From: an uncultured Dialister sp. | Lineage (GTDB): Bacteria > Bacillota > Negativicutes > Veillonellales > Dialisteraceae | Direction of reading: 5' to 3' | Assembly (NCBI GenBank): GCA_934216155.1 | Contig: CAKQBK010000013.1 | Location: 1 to 36,023 of the forward strand | DNA: 36,023 bases | Shown: piece after piece, positions 16,439-24,023 of the stretch | How the letters are laid out: the number at the start of each line of letters is the position of its first letter | Numbering within the stretch: the first letter of the stretch is position 1 | The notes under the pieces: model-generated | What the model saw: the letters and a program-made list of their open reading frames with translations, nothing else | Database searches by the model: none | Told to the model about the DNA's origin: nothing | Made by a program: the position numbers and the translations under genes

Positions 16439-16484
16439 TAATTAGTATACAAGCAAAACGATATTTAGAAAAAGCAGGGAAAAT

Positions 16485-17144
16485 ATGATGTGGAAACGTA
16501 CACGACAAAAAGGACAAGGATTAATTGAATATGCTTTGCTTTTAGCTATTGTGGTTGGTATTGGCTCAATATTAACTTCCGGCTTTGGAGATAGTATTTC
16601 CGCAATTTTTGGAAATGCATCCAATCTTTTAGGTACAGTAGCAAGTAATGAAAAAGATCCTTCCTCAAATATGTCCTCCAATGACCGAAACATGAAGTGG
16701 CTCAAAGATACTCTCATGGGATATATATCTGAAGATTGGTTCCAAGATCAGGTAAACTACGCCATTACTAAAAGAGATAATTTGGATTTTACCGAATACA
16801 GAGACAATTTATTCGGTGGACTCAGCGACAGCGAATCAAATTCCAACTTCATGAACCAAATCAACGATTCAGATTTAGGTGATTGCAGTTGGGTGATGTC
16901 TGAGTATATGAAAGACGGGAAACAATACTACGGTGTCAGCATTTATGACCCATCTAAAAATGGCGGTCAAAAATTATCTGAATTAAAACCGGGTACGGAA
17001 GGTATTATCACGGACATATACCAGGTAGATCCCAATACGGGCAAAGTTACCCAATTGGAAAGTAACGTAAAGCAAAATGTGAAGCAGAAAACTGATAAGA
17101 ATGGATACACCTATAATGTGATTCGAGGCAATCCTCAAAAATAG
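16485..17144 (+). CDS. Orphan Flp-type prepilin with extended C-terminus
   Basis: A 219-aa protein beginning MMWKRTRQKGQGLIEYALLLAIVV. The class IVb (Flp) prepilin signature is complete: basic leader, cleavage expected after G10, and mature QGLIEY with Glu at +5 and Tyr at +6, followed by a ~20-residue hydrophobic helix. Typical Flp pilins are only about 50-80 residues; here the helix is followed by some 170 polar residues (DRNMKWLKDTLMGYISEDWF..., GTEGIITDIYQVDPNTGKVTQL), so it may be a pseudopilin or a surface protein using pilin sorting. No prepilin peptidase, TadA-type ATPase or secretin lies in this window. It has its own promoter and a strong terminator. Start ATG 16485 or 16488. Confidence 0.82.
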   Translation: MMWKRTRQKGQGLIEYALLLAIVVGIGSILTSGFGDSISAIFGNASNLLGTVASNEKDPSSNMSSNDRNMKWLKDTLMGYISEDWFQDQVNYAITKRDNLDFTEYRDNLFGGLSDSESNSNFMNQINDSDLGDCSWVMSEYMKDGKQYYGVSIYDPSKNGGQKLSELKPGTEGIITDIYQVDPNTGKVTQLESNVKQNVKQKTDKNGYTYNVIRGNPQK

Positions 17145-17163
17145 CAAAATATTTGATATACGT

Positions 17164-17201
17164 AAAAAGCTCCTAAGCCTTTTGTGCTTAAGAGCTTTTT
17201 T
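17164..17201 (+). terminator. Terminator after the pilin gene
   Basis: Arms AAAAAGCTC-C-TAAGC (17164-17178) and GCTTA-A-GAGCTTTTT (17186-17200), one bulged pair, then a run of T's. A-rich on the other side, so it may work in both directions and also stop the minus-strand ATPase gene that ends at 17265. Confidence 0.88.
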
Positions 17202-17264
17202 GTTACCTTCTTTTCTTGTACCGCTTGCTATACAGTAGTGCATCCGGTCATATGTGGTCTATTT

Positions 17265-18557
17265 TTACACATTGCTATTTTTCTTTATCAGTTCAGACAA
17301 TTGAGGGATAGCTCCATACTTTCCCAGTAGATAATTTTTGGCATAATTTGCATCTTTCCGAATTTTATTGCCATTGGCATCTTGTATATCATCCAAGGAA
17401 TACAGCTCTGAAATATTATCCTTTTTCTCGGTAAACCAAATTTCATCTCGACGCAATAGCCCCATGTCCATGTAAATCGTATTGTGGGTTGTAAAAATGA
17501 GTTGTGCATGCTTGGGATTCCTTTCCCGATCGGTAAAGTTGAGGATCATATTTCGAACGAGTAGGGGATGTAATTGAATATCCAATTCATCCGCAAGGCA
17601 TATAGCTCCATGCTGCAGTCCATCTTGCAGTTTTTGAAACAGAGTAATCATTTTTATAGTCCCGGCAGATTCATCTTCCAATGGAATCTCTGCACGGTTT
17701 CCATTTTTGTCTATATGGATAAAGTATAGTTGATACCGCTCACTTCCAAATGATGAATCATCCACACAAGGACCTTTTATGACATCAATGCCCTGAATGG
17801 ATGTGTCAAAAGAACGGATATAATCCAATACACATCTTTTTAGCTGTTCATCATCAAATATATTTTGGGCCAATTTATATAGCCGGAATCGTTCATCCTT
17901 TTCCTGCGATGTCAAAAACAGGAACTGTTTGAACCATTGGAACACATCTGACAGAAGTTCCATCTTTAGCTTAGTGCCTAAAGAGAGTAATAATACTTTC
18001 TCTTGTAGGGATAGCTCGATATTCTCTCTGTATTTTTCAATAGTGCCGGATAAAAGAAGTTTTTCGCCACGCTTGCGTTCAAAAAGCATTTTATAGGGAT
18101 GACCTTTTTCAATATCTGTTTTAAAGGCTTTTCCCAGCCATTCCTCAGTAATACCTTCAGCATCCAAAGAGAAACCGTATTTGAAGTACTGTGTTTTGCC
18201 TTTATATGGCATGGTGAAATACACTTCATAACTAACAGGTTTTTCTTTTTGGAAGAAATGAGGTTCAAAAGGGAACTTGGCCTGAATCATTTCCCGGGGA
18301 AAATGGTTTTTGGCTGCACTTATTTGATCATCAAAAGCAAAAGAGACCAGAATATAATAGATCATATCTGATAAAGCGCGAAAGATGTTGGATTTCCCAC
18401 TCCCATTGGCTCCATAAATTGCTGCCACGGGTAAGACTTTATCTACGCCTTCCAATCGAACGTGCTCACTATATTCATTACTTCCGCTGGCTCTCATATC
18501 CAGGACTGTTTCATCCTTAAAGGATCTGAAGTTAGAAAACCGAAATTGTAACAGCAT
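17265..18557 (-). CDS. RloA/AbiL-like AAA ATPase (ABC/SMC-type)
   Basis: A 430-aa ATP-binding protein opening MLLQFRFSNFRSFKDETVLDM, the start of many OLD/RloA-like ATPases. Walker A is GANGSGKS at 49-56. An ABC-type signature region reads EDESAGTIKMI, Walker B is ICLADELDIQLHP, and the switch histidine is in IFTTHNT. No TOPRIM nuclease domain is evident, so nuclease activity would need a partner such as RloB or an HNH protein, and none is adjacent. Proteins of this class occur in abortive infection and retron or Septu-like defence systems, which makes defence a reasonable guess. GAGGAGG precedes the start on the minus strand. It stands alone, divergent from the gene-poor region, and its promoter contains a palindrome. 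Confidence 0.85.
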   Translation of the reverse strand: MLLQFRFSNFRSFKDETVLDMRASGSNEYSEHVRLEGVDKVLPVAAIYGANGSGKSNIFRALSDMIYYILVSFAFDDQISAAKNHFPREMIQAKFPFEPHFFQKEKPVSYEVYFTMPYKGKTQYFKYGFSLDAEGITEEWLGKAFKTDIEKGHPYKMLFERKRGEKLLLSGTIEKYRENIELSLQEKVLLLSLGTKLKMELLSDVFQWFKQFLFLTSQEKDERFRLYKLAQNIFDDEQLKRCVLDYIRSFDTSIQGIDVIKGPCVDDSSFGSERYQLYFIHIDKNGNRAEIPLEDESAGTIKMITLFQKLQDGLQHGAICLADELDIQLHPLLVRNMILNFTDRERNPKHAQLIFTTHNTIYMDMGLLRRDEIWFTEKKDNISELYSLDDIQDANGNKIRKDANYAKNYLLGKYGAIPQLSELIKKNSNV

Positions 18558-18585
18558 ATGTCATTCCTCCTCACTAATCATCTTT

Positions 18586-18615
18586 AGGATATCACTGTCA
18601 TAGTGAGATAGTCAA
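18586..18615 (-). promoter_or_regulatory. Promoter of the RloA-like gene with spacer palindrome
   Basis: On the minus strand: TTGACT (18615-18610), an 18-base spacer, TATCCT (18591-18586). The spacer contains an inverted repeat, TCACT (18592-18596), 5 bases, AGTGA (18602-18606), which would place a bound repressor between the -35 and -10 boxes. No regulator gene is adjacent. Confidence 0.5.
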
Positions 18616-19079
18616 TGATTTTACGGAAGATTATCATTTTTATTGATTATAGTCTTAGAATTCATATGATCACATAAAAGTTTCTGACTTGTAAGTCAGA
18701 AACTTAGTAAAAATATGAAGTTTCTGACTTACAAGTCAGAAACTTCATAAGCTTTAGCAATATGCAAGTAACTTCAATGCTTACTCCAAAAGAGGCTGAA
18801 AATTAATTTTTAAAACCTTTTACTTTGGGAGAATAGACCTTACTCATGATATTGATTATATGAAAGTATTTTATTAGACAAGCCAAAAAGAAAATTTGTA
18901 GAAGCTAACTTGTCAGGGGAAGTCAAGCTTTTAGCACGCATTTATTTTACAGGTATTTGTCAGAATGGTTCTTTTTGTAGTAGAATATATGTAGATTTTT
19001 ATGGTGATAAGTAAGCAAAAGTAATGTTTTTAGAAAAAACAAAGCGAGGATAACATTATATTTATACACTATGCCAGCA
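18616..19079. other. Gene-free AT-rich stretch
   Basis: No supported gene between the RloA-like promoter and the candidate ncRNA. Its only clear structure is the twin palindrome at 18678-18745. The rest is AT-rich with stop codons in all frames that I checked by eye. Confidence 0.5.
18678..18745. repeat. Twin 28-bp palindromes
   Basis: Two 28-bp palindromes lie 12 bases apart (18678-18705 and 18718-18745). Each has 13-bp arms, AAGTTTCTGACTT and its complement. The centres are GT in the first and AC in the second, so the second is the exact reverse complement of the first. Either can form its own hairpin, or the two can pair as a 28-bp stem. No T-run follows on the plus strand. Confidence 0.92.
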
Positions 19080-19198
19080 TATACATGCATATGCATAAAA
19101 ATTATAATTAAAACATGTTCTTATAAAATAACATGTTTTAATGAAAATAATGCCAAAAAAACACCGAAAATTTTTCAAGAAAATACAAACTAGATGAA

Positions 19199-19309
19199 AT
19201 GAGCGAATTTTTACAAAAGAAAAGCTCGAATTTATCGCGTTTAAACAATAGGATAAAAACTGACGGTATCATCATCACAAAGATTGCAGAACTCATGGAA
19301 AGCCGATAA
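19199..19309 (+). CDS. Possible 36-aa small protein or gene remnant
   Basis: Frame from ATG 19199 to TAA 19307-19309, product MSEFLQKKSSNLSRLNNRIK..., ending TKIAELMESR. The second half could be part of a helix-turn-helix-like segment. No ribosome site precedes it, so it is weakly supported. It lies inside the candidate transcript at 19080-19450. Confidence 0.2.
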   Translation: MSEFLQKKSSNLSRLNNRIKTDGIIITKIAELMESR

Positions 19310-19399
19310 ACACTGGCTTTTTGGGACTCTCGACATTTTAATATGCCAAAAAAACACCGAATTTCCCATGAGCGCAGTTTTTCCTTCTGTTTAAACGCT

Positions 19400-19450
19400 A
19401 CAAAAAGAGACTTTTGGAATGAACTTTTCACTCCAAAAGTCTCTTTTTGT
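19400..19450 (+). terminator. Strong, probably bidirectional terminator
   Basis: Perfect 19-bp arms, 19400-19418 and 19432-19450 (arm starts ACAAAAAGAGACTTTTGGA), with a 13-base loop. A-rich on the left and T-rich on the right, so it can act in both directions. The nearest recognised upstream plus-strand gene ends more than 2 kb away, so it must terminate something not recognised as a gene. Confidence 0.9.
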
Positions 19451-19564
19451 ATGTAGATGTATTATTATTCTCCAGTTTGTAAATCGACAATAGCATTATC
19501 ATCTTATTCAAGGGACCTGAGTAACCCTATTTGGAAATAAAATCATATTTGCTAACTTCATTTC

Positions 19565-19594
19565 TTGATGCCATATAAAAGCGCAGGCTATGAT
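19565..19594 (+). promoter_or_regulatory. Promoter of nucleotidyltransferase-like paralogue 2
   Basis: TTGATG (19565-19570), 18 bases, TATGAT (19589-19594). A-rich repeats of AAAGCATAAA follow before the ribosome site. Confidence 0.55.
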
Positions 19595-19648
19595 AAAATA
19601 AAAGCATAAAAGCATAAAACCATACGATTGTGTTTTGGAGGATGTCAT

Positions 19649-20305
19649 ATGTATAAGTTAGTAGACAATGTAGAAGAATATCGCGTTCATGCTGCTATTT
19701 GCAGGAAACCGTTAGACGTGGCTATAGATGGGCTTCGGAAGAAACTTCAATGCAAGGTGGATTTACAGCCTATTGGAAACCAGAAATTGATTTTGATGTT
19801 AAAAAATCAAAAGGGGACCTATTATTTTGATTATCACATCGTGTTGACAAAAATGCCCATGAAGATAGAGCCTAGGGAATTACGTTCTTTTATAGATGGC
19901 GCGATTCAGGAGTATTGTAAGGCAAGAAAGGACACCATCAGAAAGAATCGTGCGGATCATCTCCGGTATACCTTTACGACTGTCAAAGGGGAACGGTTTG
20001 TATTGAATGTAGAAATTCTATGTTGTACGCCATCCAAGTATAAGCGGCTGGTTTACAATAAGGAAAAGAGGAGCTATGGCTGGAGCACTATGGTTGGCAA
20101 ATGTAGAGATATACGAACACGGATTCATCGTGTGCAAAAATACAATGTAGAAGAAGAGCTTCGCCAAATATATCTAGCAAAGAAAAATGCCAGTTACCAG
20201 AAAGGAGAAGAGACCTTATCTCTTCCTTTGCTAAAGCAAGCCTGTGTGGAAGTTATGCATCTGGTACATAGAAAACAGTTTCTCAAGAATAAAGAATTGG
20301 AGTAG
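19649..20305 (+). CDS. Nucleotidyltransferase-fold-like protein, paralogue 2
   Basis: A 218-aa paralogue of the product at 15727-16395, colinear over its whole length with short deletions near residues 72 and 132. It shares AAICRKPL, KLILMLK, GTYY-DYHI, YCKARKDTIRKN, GERFVLNVE, RLVYNKE, RIHRV and LKQACVE. The GS of paralogue 1 is GN here, one step further from a catalytic nucleotidyltransferase motif, and the DYH strand is kept. GGAGG (19637-19641) is 7 bases before ATG 19649, which is preferred over an upstream in-frame start. It has its own promoter. The pair flanks the pilin and RloA-like genes, and both encode basic proteins that could bind RNA or DNA. Function unknown. Confidence 0.7.
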   Translation: MYKLVDNVEEYRVHAAICRKPLDVAIDGLRKKLQCKVDLQPIGNQKLILMLKNQKGTYYFDYHIVLTKMPMKIEPRELRSFIDGAIQEYCKARKDTIRKNRADHLRYTFTTVKGERFVLNVEILCCTPSKYKRLVYNKEKRSYGWSTMVGKCRDIRTRIHRVQKYNVEEELRQIYLAKKNASYQKGEETLSLPLLKQACVEVMHLVHRKQFLKNKELE

Positions 20306-20566
20306 TTGTTAGTTGATGGTTGTTCCAACGACCTAATTCTATTGCTATTAAAGATTTGCGGTAGTAGGTGTGATTCTGTTAGAGGTTATAGATTATAGGT
20401 TACTCAGGTTTCTCAAGTGGCTAAGGTTTCTCACGTTTCTTGAATGTGCCAATACACGCTAGCGATTTCATCTCATTCGGGGAACCTGAGAAACTTTGGC
20501 TCAACAACTAACAGCAAGCAACAATTCTTTTCACCTTTAAATACATGATGACATACTAAACATACA
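20306..20566. repeat. Intergenic word-repeat element (AGGTTNCTCAGG family)
   Basis: Non-coding. From about 20397 to 20512 it carries GGTTACTCAGGTTTCTCAAG, a centre with GAATGTGCC and CGCTAGCG, and the complementary GGAACCTGAGAAACT, so it can fold back. It is followed by AACAACTAACAGC words. The same family is at 26636, 28832, 31541 and 35867. Confidence 0.7.
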
Positions 20567-20607
20567 AAAAAGAGATTATGAAATGTATTTCTTCATAATC
20601 TCTTTTT
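20567..20607 (-). terminator. Terminator of ilvNB (bidirectional shape)
   Basis: Perfect 16-bp arms AAAAAGAGATTATGAA (20567-20582) and complement (20592-20607), with a 9-base loop. Read on the minus strand it comes 23 bases after the ilvB stop and ends in a T-run. Confidence 0.9.
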
Positions 20608-20630
20608 GCTGTTCATTCATTACTACGCAA

Positions 20631-22283
20631 TCACGGCAGGGGAACGAATTCGTCTACGCCTTTTCCAGAGGCTACCATGGGGACGACCATGTCTTTTGGA
20701 TTGATATTGACTTCAATCAAGTAGGTTTCGTTCATTTTGAGGGCTTTCTTGACGGCTTTGGCCAGTTCTTTCGGTGTGGAAACGTGTTCTCCAGACAGGC
20801 CGAAGGCTTCTGCGTATTTCACGAAATCTACATACCCAGGGAGTTCACAAGCCATGTACCGTTTCTTGAAACCGGTCAGTTGCAGCTGGCGAATCATGCC
20901 CAGGCCACTGTTGTTAAATACGATCACTACCACCGGGATGTGGTTGCTAGCTAAGGTGAAAAGTTCGCTGCCAGTCATTTTGAAGCCCCCGTCACCGCTG
21001 ATGGAGATGACTTTCTTTTCTGGCTGTGCCAATTTGGCACCCATAGCAGCGGGGAGGCCAAAGCCCATGGTTCCTAAGCCGCCGCTGGTGATGAGCTGAC
21101 GGGCAAATTCGACTTTCAGGTGCTGGGCAGTGAACATCTGGTGCTGGCCTACGTCGGTGACAGCCAGGTATTTCTGTCCTTTCAGCAATGGGTTTAGTGC
21201 TTCGATGAAGTGGGGGGCTTCATTATTTCCACAGTCTTCATCCATGCTGGGCCAGGTGAGGATTTCGTCCCACCAGTCTTTGATGTCATGGGGCTTACAA
21301 CCTTGATGAATCATCAGCAGGGTGGTACGCATGTCGCCGACGATGTTGATGGTGCTGTCGATGTTCTTTTCCAGTTCCGCCGGATCGATATCAATGTGAA
21401 TGATGGTTTTGTTGGCACTGTATTTTTCACGATTTCCTGTTTCACGGTCATTGAAACGAGTACCGATGGCCAGAATCACGTCGGCGTTGGCGATGGCACG
21501 GTTGGAGCGGATGTGTCCGTGAAGGCCGGCCATCCCGAGAAATTGTTCTCTATATTCGCTGATGGCACCAAGGCCCATTAAGGTGCTGGCTACGGGGAGG
21601 TTCATCTTTTCACACAGATGAACCGCTTCATATTCGGTTCCGGAAATAGCCACACCGCCGCCGACTAGCATCACTGGACGTTTGGCGTTATTCAAAGCAT
21701 CGATGGCTTGTTGAACCAGTGCTTTATCAGGCATAGTGACTGGAAGTTTATGAAGTTTTTCAGGATGGTATTCCATGATGCTGGTCTGTACATCTTTCGG
21801 TACGTCGATTAGGACCGGACCTGGACGACCGCTTCTGGCAATCTGGAAGGCCAGTCGCATGGTCTGGATCAATTCTTCTGGTTTGCTGACCAAAAAGTTT
21901 TGTTTCGTAATAGGCATGGTGATACCGCAAATATCCACTTCCTGGAAGGCGTCATGCCCGATAGTATTTCTAGCGACCTGTCCAGTAATAGCTACCACAG
22001 GGATGGAATCCAAAAACGCATTGGCCAGGCCGGTCACTAAATTGGTGGCCCCTGGACCGGAAGTGGCGCAGCAGACGCCTACTTTACCACTGGCACGGGC
22101 ATACCCGTCAGCGGCATGGGCAGCGCCCTGTTCGTGGGCTGTCAAAATATGATGAATGTCTTTGGCATCTCGAAGGGCATCATAGAAGGGGAGAATGGCG
22201 CCGCCAGGGTATCCGAAAATGGTGGAAACTCCTTCTTCTTCCAGACATTTGACCATTACTTGTGCACCTGTCAATTTCATCAT
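20631..22283 (-). CDS. ilvB: Acetolactate synthase large (catalytic) subunit
   Basis: A 550-aa ThDP-dependent enzyme that condenses two pyruvates to 2-acetolactate, or pyruvate with 2-oxobutyrate to acetohydroxybutyrate, the first common step of branched-chain amino acid synthesis. The N-terminal domain has GYPGGAILPFYDAL and the catalytic glutamate E51 in TAHEQGAAHAADGYAR. The central FAD-type domain has RFNDRETGN. The C-terminal ThDP-binding motif is GDGGFKMTGSEL...NN. The regulatory subunit gene ilvN lies upstream and overlaps by four bases (ATGA at 22280-22283), giving the order ilvN-ilvB, the reverse of the usual ilvB-ilvN. The adjacent acetolactate decarboxylase would compete for its product. 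Confidence 0.96.
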   Translation of the reverse strand: MMKLTGAQVMVKCLEEEGVSTIFGYPGGAILPFYDALRDAKDIHHILTAHEQGAAHAADGYARASGKVGVCCATSGPGATNLVTGLANAFLDSIPVVAITGQVARNTIGHDAFQEVDICGITMPITKQNFLVSKPEELIQTMRLAFQIARSGRPGPVLIDVPKDVQTSIMEYHPEKLHKLPVTMPDKALVQQAIDALNNAKRPVMLVGGGVAISGTEYEAVHLCEKMNLPVASTLMGLGAISEYREQFLGMAGLHGHIRSNRAIANADVILAIGTRFNDRETGNREKYSANKTIIHIDIDPAELEKNIDSTINIVGDMRTTLLMIHQGCKPHDIKDWWDEILTWPSMDEDCGNNEAPHFIEALNPLLKGQKYLAVTDVGQHQMFTAQHLKVEFARQLITSGGLGTMGFGLPAAMGAKLAQPEKKVISISGDGGFKMTGSELFTLASNHIPVVVIVFNNSGLGMIRQLQLTGFKKRYMACELPGYVDFVKYAEAFGLSGEHVSTPKELAKAVKKALKMNETYLIEVNINPKDMVVPMVASGKGVDEFVPLP

Positions 22284-22840
22284 GCTTTCTCCTCCTTAGC
22301 TTCTGGTTCTTCATCATAGATTTCTTCTCCGGGCCAATCATAGCGGGGCTGTTTCACAGCCAAAGATGCTTCGCCACGTTCCAGGGCTACCACACCGGTC
22401 TGTACCATTTCCATAATGCCATATCGACGAAGGGCATTGGCAAAAGCAATCAGTTTATCTTCGCTGCCAGTATTGACAAATGTCATGCTGTCTCCGGTGA
22501 TATCAATGGCATGGGAGCGGAAGGCCTGGGCGAGCTGCAGCACTTCCATCTGTTTTTCTCCTACATGAACTTTGATGAGAAGCATACTGCGCAGGGCACT
22601 GGTTTCTTTGTGAAGTACTTTGATCCGTTCTACTTCACTGATTTTTGCCACCTGCTTTTGGATTTGCTTCATGGTCGGTTCGTCCGCGTCGACGGTGATG
22701 GTAAGCCGGGCGTATTCTGGATTTTGGGTGACGCCACTGGTCAAACTGTCGATGTTATATCCTCTGCGGGAAATGAGCCCTGTAATTTTTGCCAGCACAC
22801 CAGGACGATTGTGTGCCACAATAGATAAGATTTGTTTCAT
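22280..22840 (-). CDS. ilvN: Acetolactate synthase small (regulatory) subunit
   Basis: A 186-aa protein with an N-terminal ACT domain (ILSIVAHNRPGVLAKITGLISRRGYNIDSLTSG) that binds valine in this family, then the typical second domain (LLIKVHVGEKQMEVLQLAQAFRSHAIDITGDSMTFVNTGSEDKL...YGIMEMVQTG). It forms a holoenzyme with IlvB and confers feedback inhibition, which marks this as the anabolic acetohydroxyacid synthase and not the catabolic AlsS type. GAGGT on the minus strand is about 6 bases before the start. The acidic tail after YDWPGEE is slightly longer than usual. First gene of the ilvN-ilvB operon. Confidence 0.95.
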   Translation of the reverse strand: MKQILSIVAHNRPGVLAKITGLISRRGYNIDSLTSGVTQNPEYARLTITVDADEPTMKQIQKQVAKISEVERIKVLHKETSALRSMLLIKVHVGEKQMEVLQLAQAFRSHAIDITGDSMTFVNTGSEDKLIAFANALRRYGIMEMVQTGVVALERGEASLAVKQPRYDWPGEEIYDEEPEAKEEKA

Positions 22841-22906
22841 AGGATTACCTCATGGTTACAATGAAAAGATTTTAGAAACTGCGCCTTGTTTCACTTTTAT
22901 GAAAAA

Positions 22907-22981
22907 GTGCGTAGTGAGTAGTGCGAAGTGCGTAGTGGTGGAAGGGGCGCACAAAATTTGGAAGCGCCCCAATACCCCTTT
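22907..22981. repeat. 75-bp intergenic repeat, copy A
   Basis: 73 of 75 bases identical, in the same orientation, to 28416-28490. It starts with GTGCGTAGTGAGTAGTGCG words and contains a terminator-like stem, GGGGCGC (22944-22950) / GCGCCCC (22964-22970). It lies upstream of ilvN, so its transcript, if any, would precede that operon. A shortened relative is at 31440-31504. Confidence 0.9.
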
Positions 22982-23050
22982 ATAATATATAGTGACTTCT
23001 CGTTAATTCGTTTTTCAATAGCAAAAAATCAGATTGGCGATTGTTGCTGG

Positions 23051-23096
23051 TTGTTAGTTGTTTGTTGTTGGGACCAAACAACAGACAACTAACAAC
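23051..23096. repeat. TTGTTAGTTGT hairpin
   Basis: A near-palindrome built of TTGTT/AGTTG words, arms around TTGTTAGTTGT (23051-23061) and ACAACTAACAA, separated by GGACC. The same kind of hairpin is at 35681-35740. Confidence 0.75.
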
Positions 23097-23116
23097 TAAT
23101 ACTATCAGCTATGATC

Positions 23117-23189
23117 TAAACCTAAAACCAATGCTACTTTGGGGATCAGCTGATTGTGCATCTTGGACTCGGTAAGTAAACCTTAAACC
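23117..23189. repeat. AAACCTTAAACC element, copy 1
   Basis: About 73 bp bounded by TAAACCTAAAACCAATG on the left and GTAAACCTTAAACC on the right, with TGGACTCGG inside. The same order of words is found at 26806-26880 (AAACCTTAAACCAATG, GTGGACCCGG, GTAAACCTTAAACC). It lies between alsD and ilvN and does not code for protein. Confidence 0.65.
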
Positions 23190-23237
23190 CCTAGTATTCA
23201 TTGTTTATCTAATATATGTATATGAATGATTATACAT

Positions 23238-23963
23238 TCATTCGCTTCCCGCCTTTTCCACACTTTCAATTTCATCTTTAGAAACCGATGACAGGTCCAG
23301 GTTCTGGAAATGGGAATTGGTCGGGATGATCATGTGGAAGTTGGAAATGGTTTCCCATTGTAAGCGGCCTTTCTGCAAGGTGAGGCCAAAGACGTGGCCG
23401 CCTTGGCTTTTATCTTCTGACAGGAAATGGATGTGCCAACCAGCCAAGTTGAGCTTATCCATATAGGTGGGGAAGTACACACAGACTAGGCTTCCTTTTA
23501 CATTTTTAAAAGTGAATTCTCTTTGGTCTGTTTCCATGGCTTTGGCGATGGGACGGTATGGTTCTTTTTGTGCCAATTCAGACCGAGCGTTGACTTCCTG
23601 GAAATATCCATCTAAGCGGCAAAGATAGATATTATTTTTACCTTTATTTGCTACTTCTTCATTCATACGTCTGATGAGCTCAGCCATATCCATTGGTTGG
23701 GGAATGGGGGAGAGGGAATCAGAGGAAAAGAAAGATGTCACTGCAAAAGGTGTCTCCTCTGCGTTACCCATGACAGAAACATGACCGTTCTCATCGGCGC
23801 GATAACAAGTCCCGTCGAGGAGAATCATTTCGCCATTTAAATCTTTGAAAGTACCTAAACCGATATCTCCGTGGGAGAGCAGTTCTTTGATGGTACTATT
23901 TCCATAATAATTTCCTTGGGCCAATGCCTGCAAGGTCGATACTTGATATAAAGTATTTGCCAT
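23238..23963 (-). CDS. alsD: Alpha-acetolactate decarboxylase
   Basis: A 241-aa enzyme that converts 2-acetolactate to acetoin plus CO2. Family landmarks are LYQVSTLQALAQGNYYGNSTIKELLSHGDIGLGTFKDLNGEMILLDG at the N-terminus and the metal-binding cluster GWHIHFLSEDKSQGGHV, whose three histidines correspond to the zinc ligands. ATG 23963 is used because AAAGGA (minus strand, about 23979-23974) is correctly spaced. The GTG at 23972 would sit on top of it. It lies between ilvNB and a divergent LysR-type gene, a layout like the alsSD/alsR locus. With the anabolic synthase next door, it may divert excess acetolactate away from valine and leucine or maintain pH by making neutral acetoin. Confidence 0.94.
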   Translation of the reverse strand: MANTLYQVSTLQALAQGNYYGNSTIKELLSHGDIGLGTFKDLNGEMILLDGTCYRADENGHVSVMGNAEETPFAVTSFFSSDSLSPIPQPMDMAELIRRMNEEVANKGKNNIYLCRLDGYFQEVNARSELAQKEPYRPIAKAMETDQREFTFKNVKGSLVCVYFPTYMDKLNLAGWHIHFLSEDKSQGGHVFGLTLQKGRLQWETISNFHMIIPTNSHFQNLDLSSVSKDEIESVEKAGSE

Positions 23964-24023
23964 ATGATTCACGTCCTTTGTCTCTGTTATTTGTTTTGCT
24001 ATGATTAAAAATCATTTTGTGCC

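Larger units (their letters stand above)
19080..19450 (+). ncRNA. Candidate ~335-nt transcript without a clear protein
   Basis: A plausible promoter, TATACA (19080-19085), 17 bases, TATAAT (19103-19108), and a very strong terminator at 19400-19450 bracket a stretch with only tiny frames. The predicted 5' end falls inside a 10-bp inverted repeat, AAAACATGTT (19110-19119) / AACATGTTTT (19130-19139). A 19-bp direct repeat (ATGCCAAAAAAACACCGAA) occurs at 19150-19168 and 19343-19361. It could be a structured RNA or a decayed gene. No known family recognised. Confidence 0.35.

Noticed and set aside
20397..20512. CRISPR-like appearance of recurring short words
   Set aside because: The words are irregularly spaced, fold back on themselves and lack uniform spacers or cas genes.
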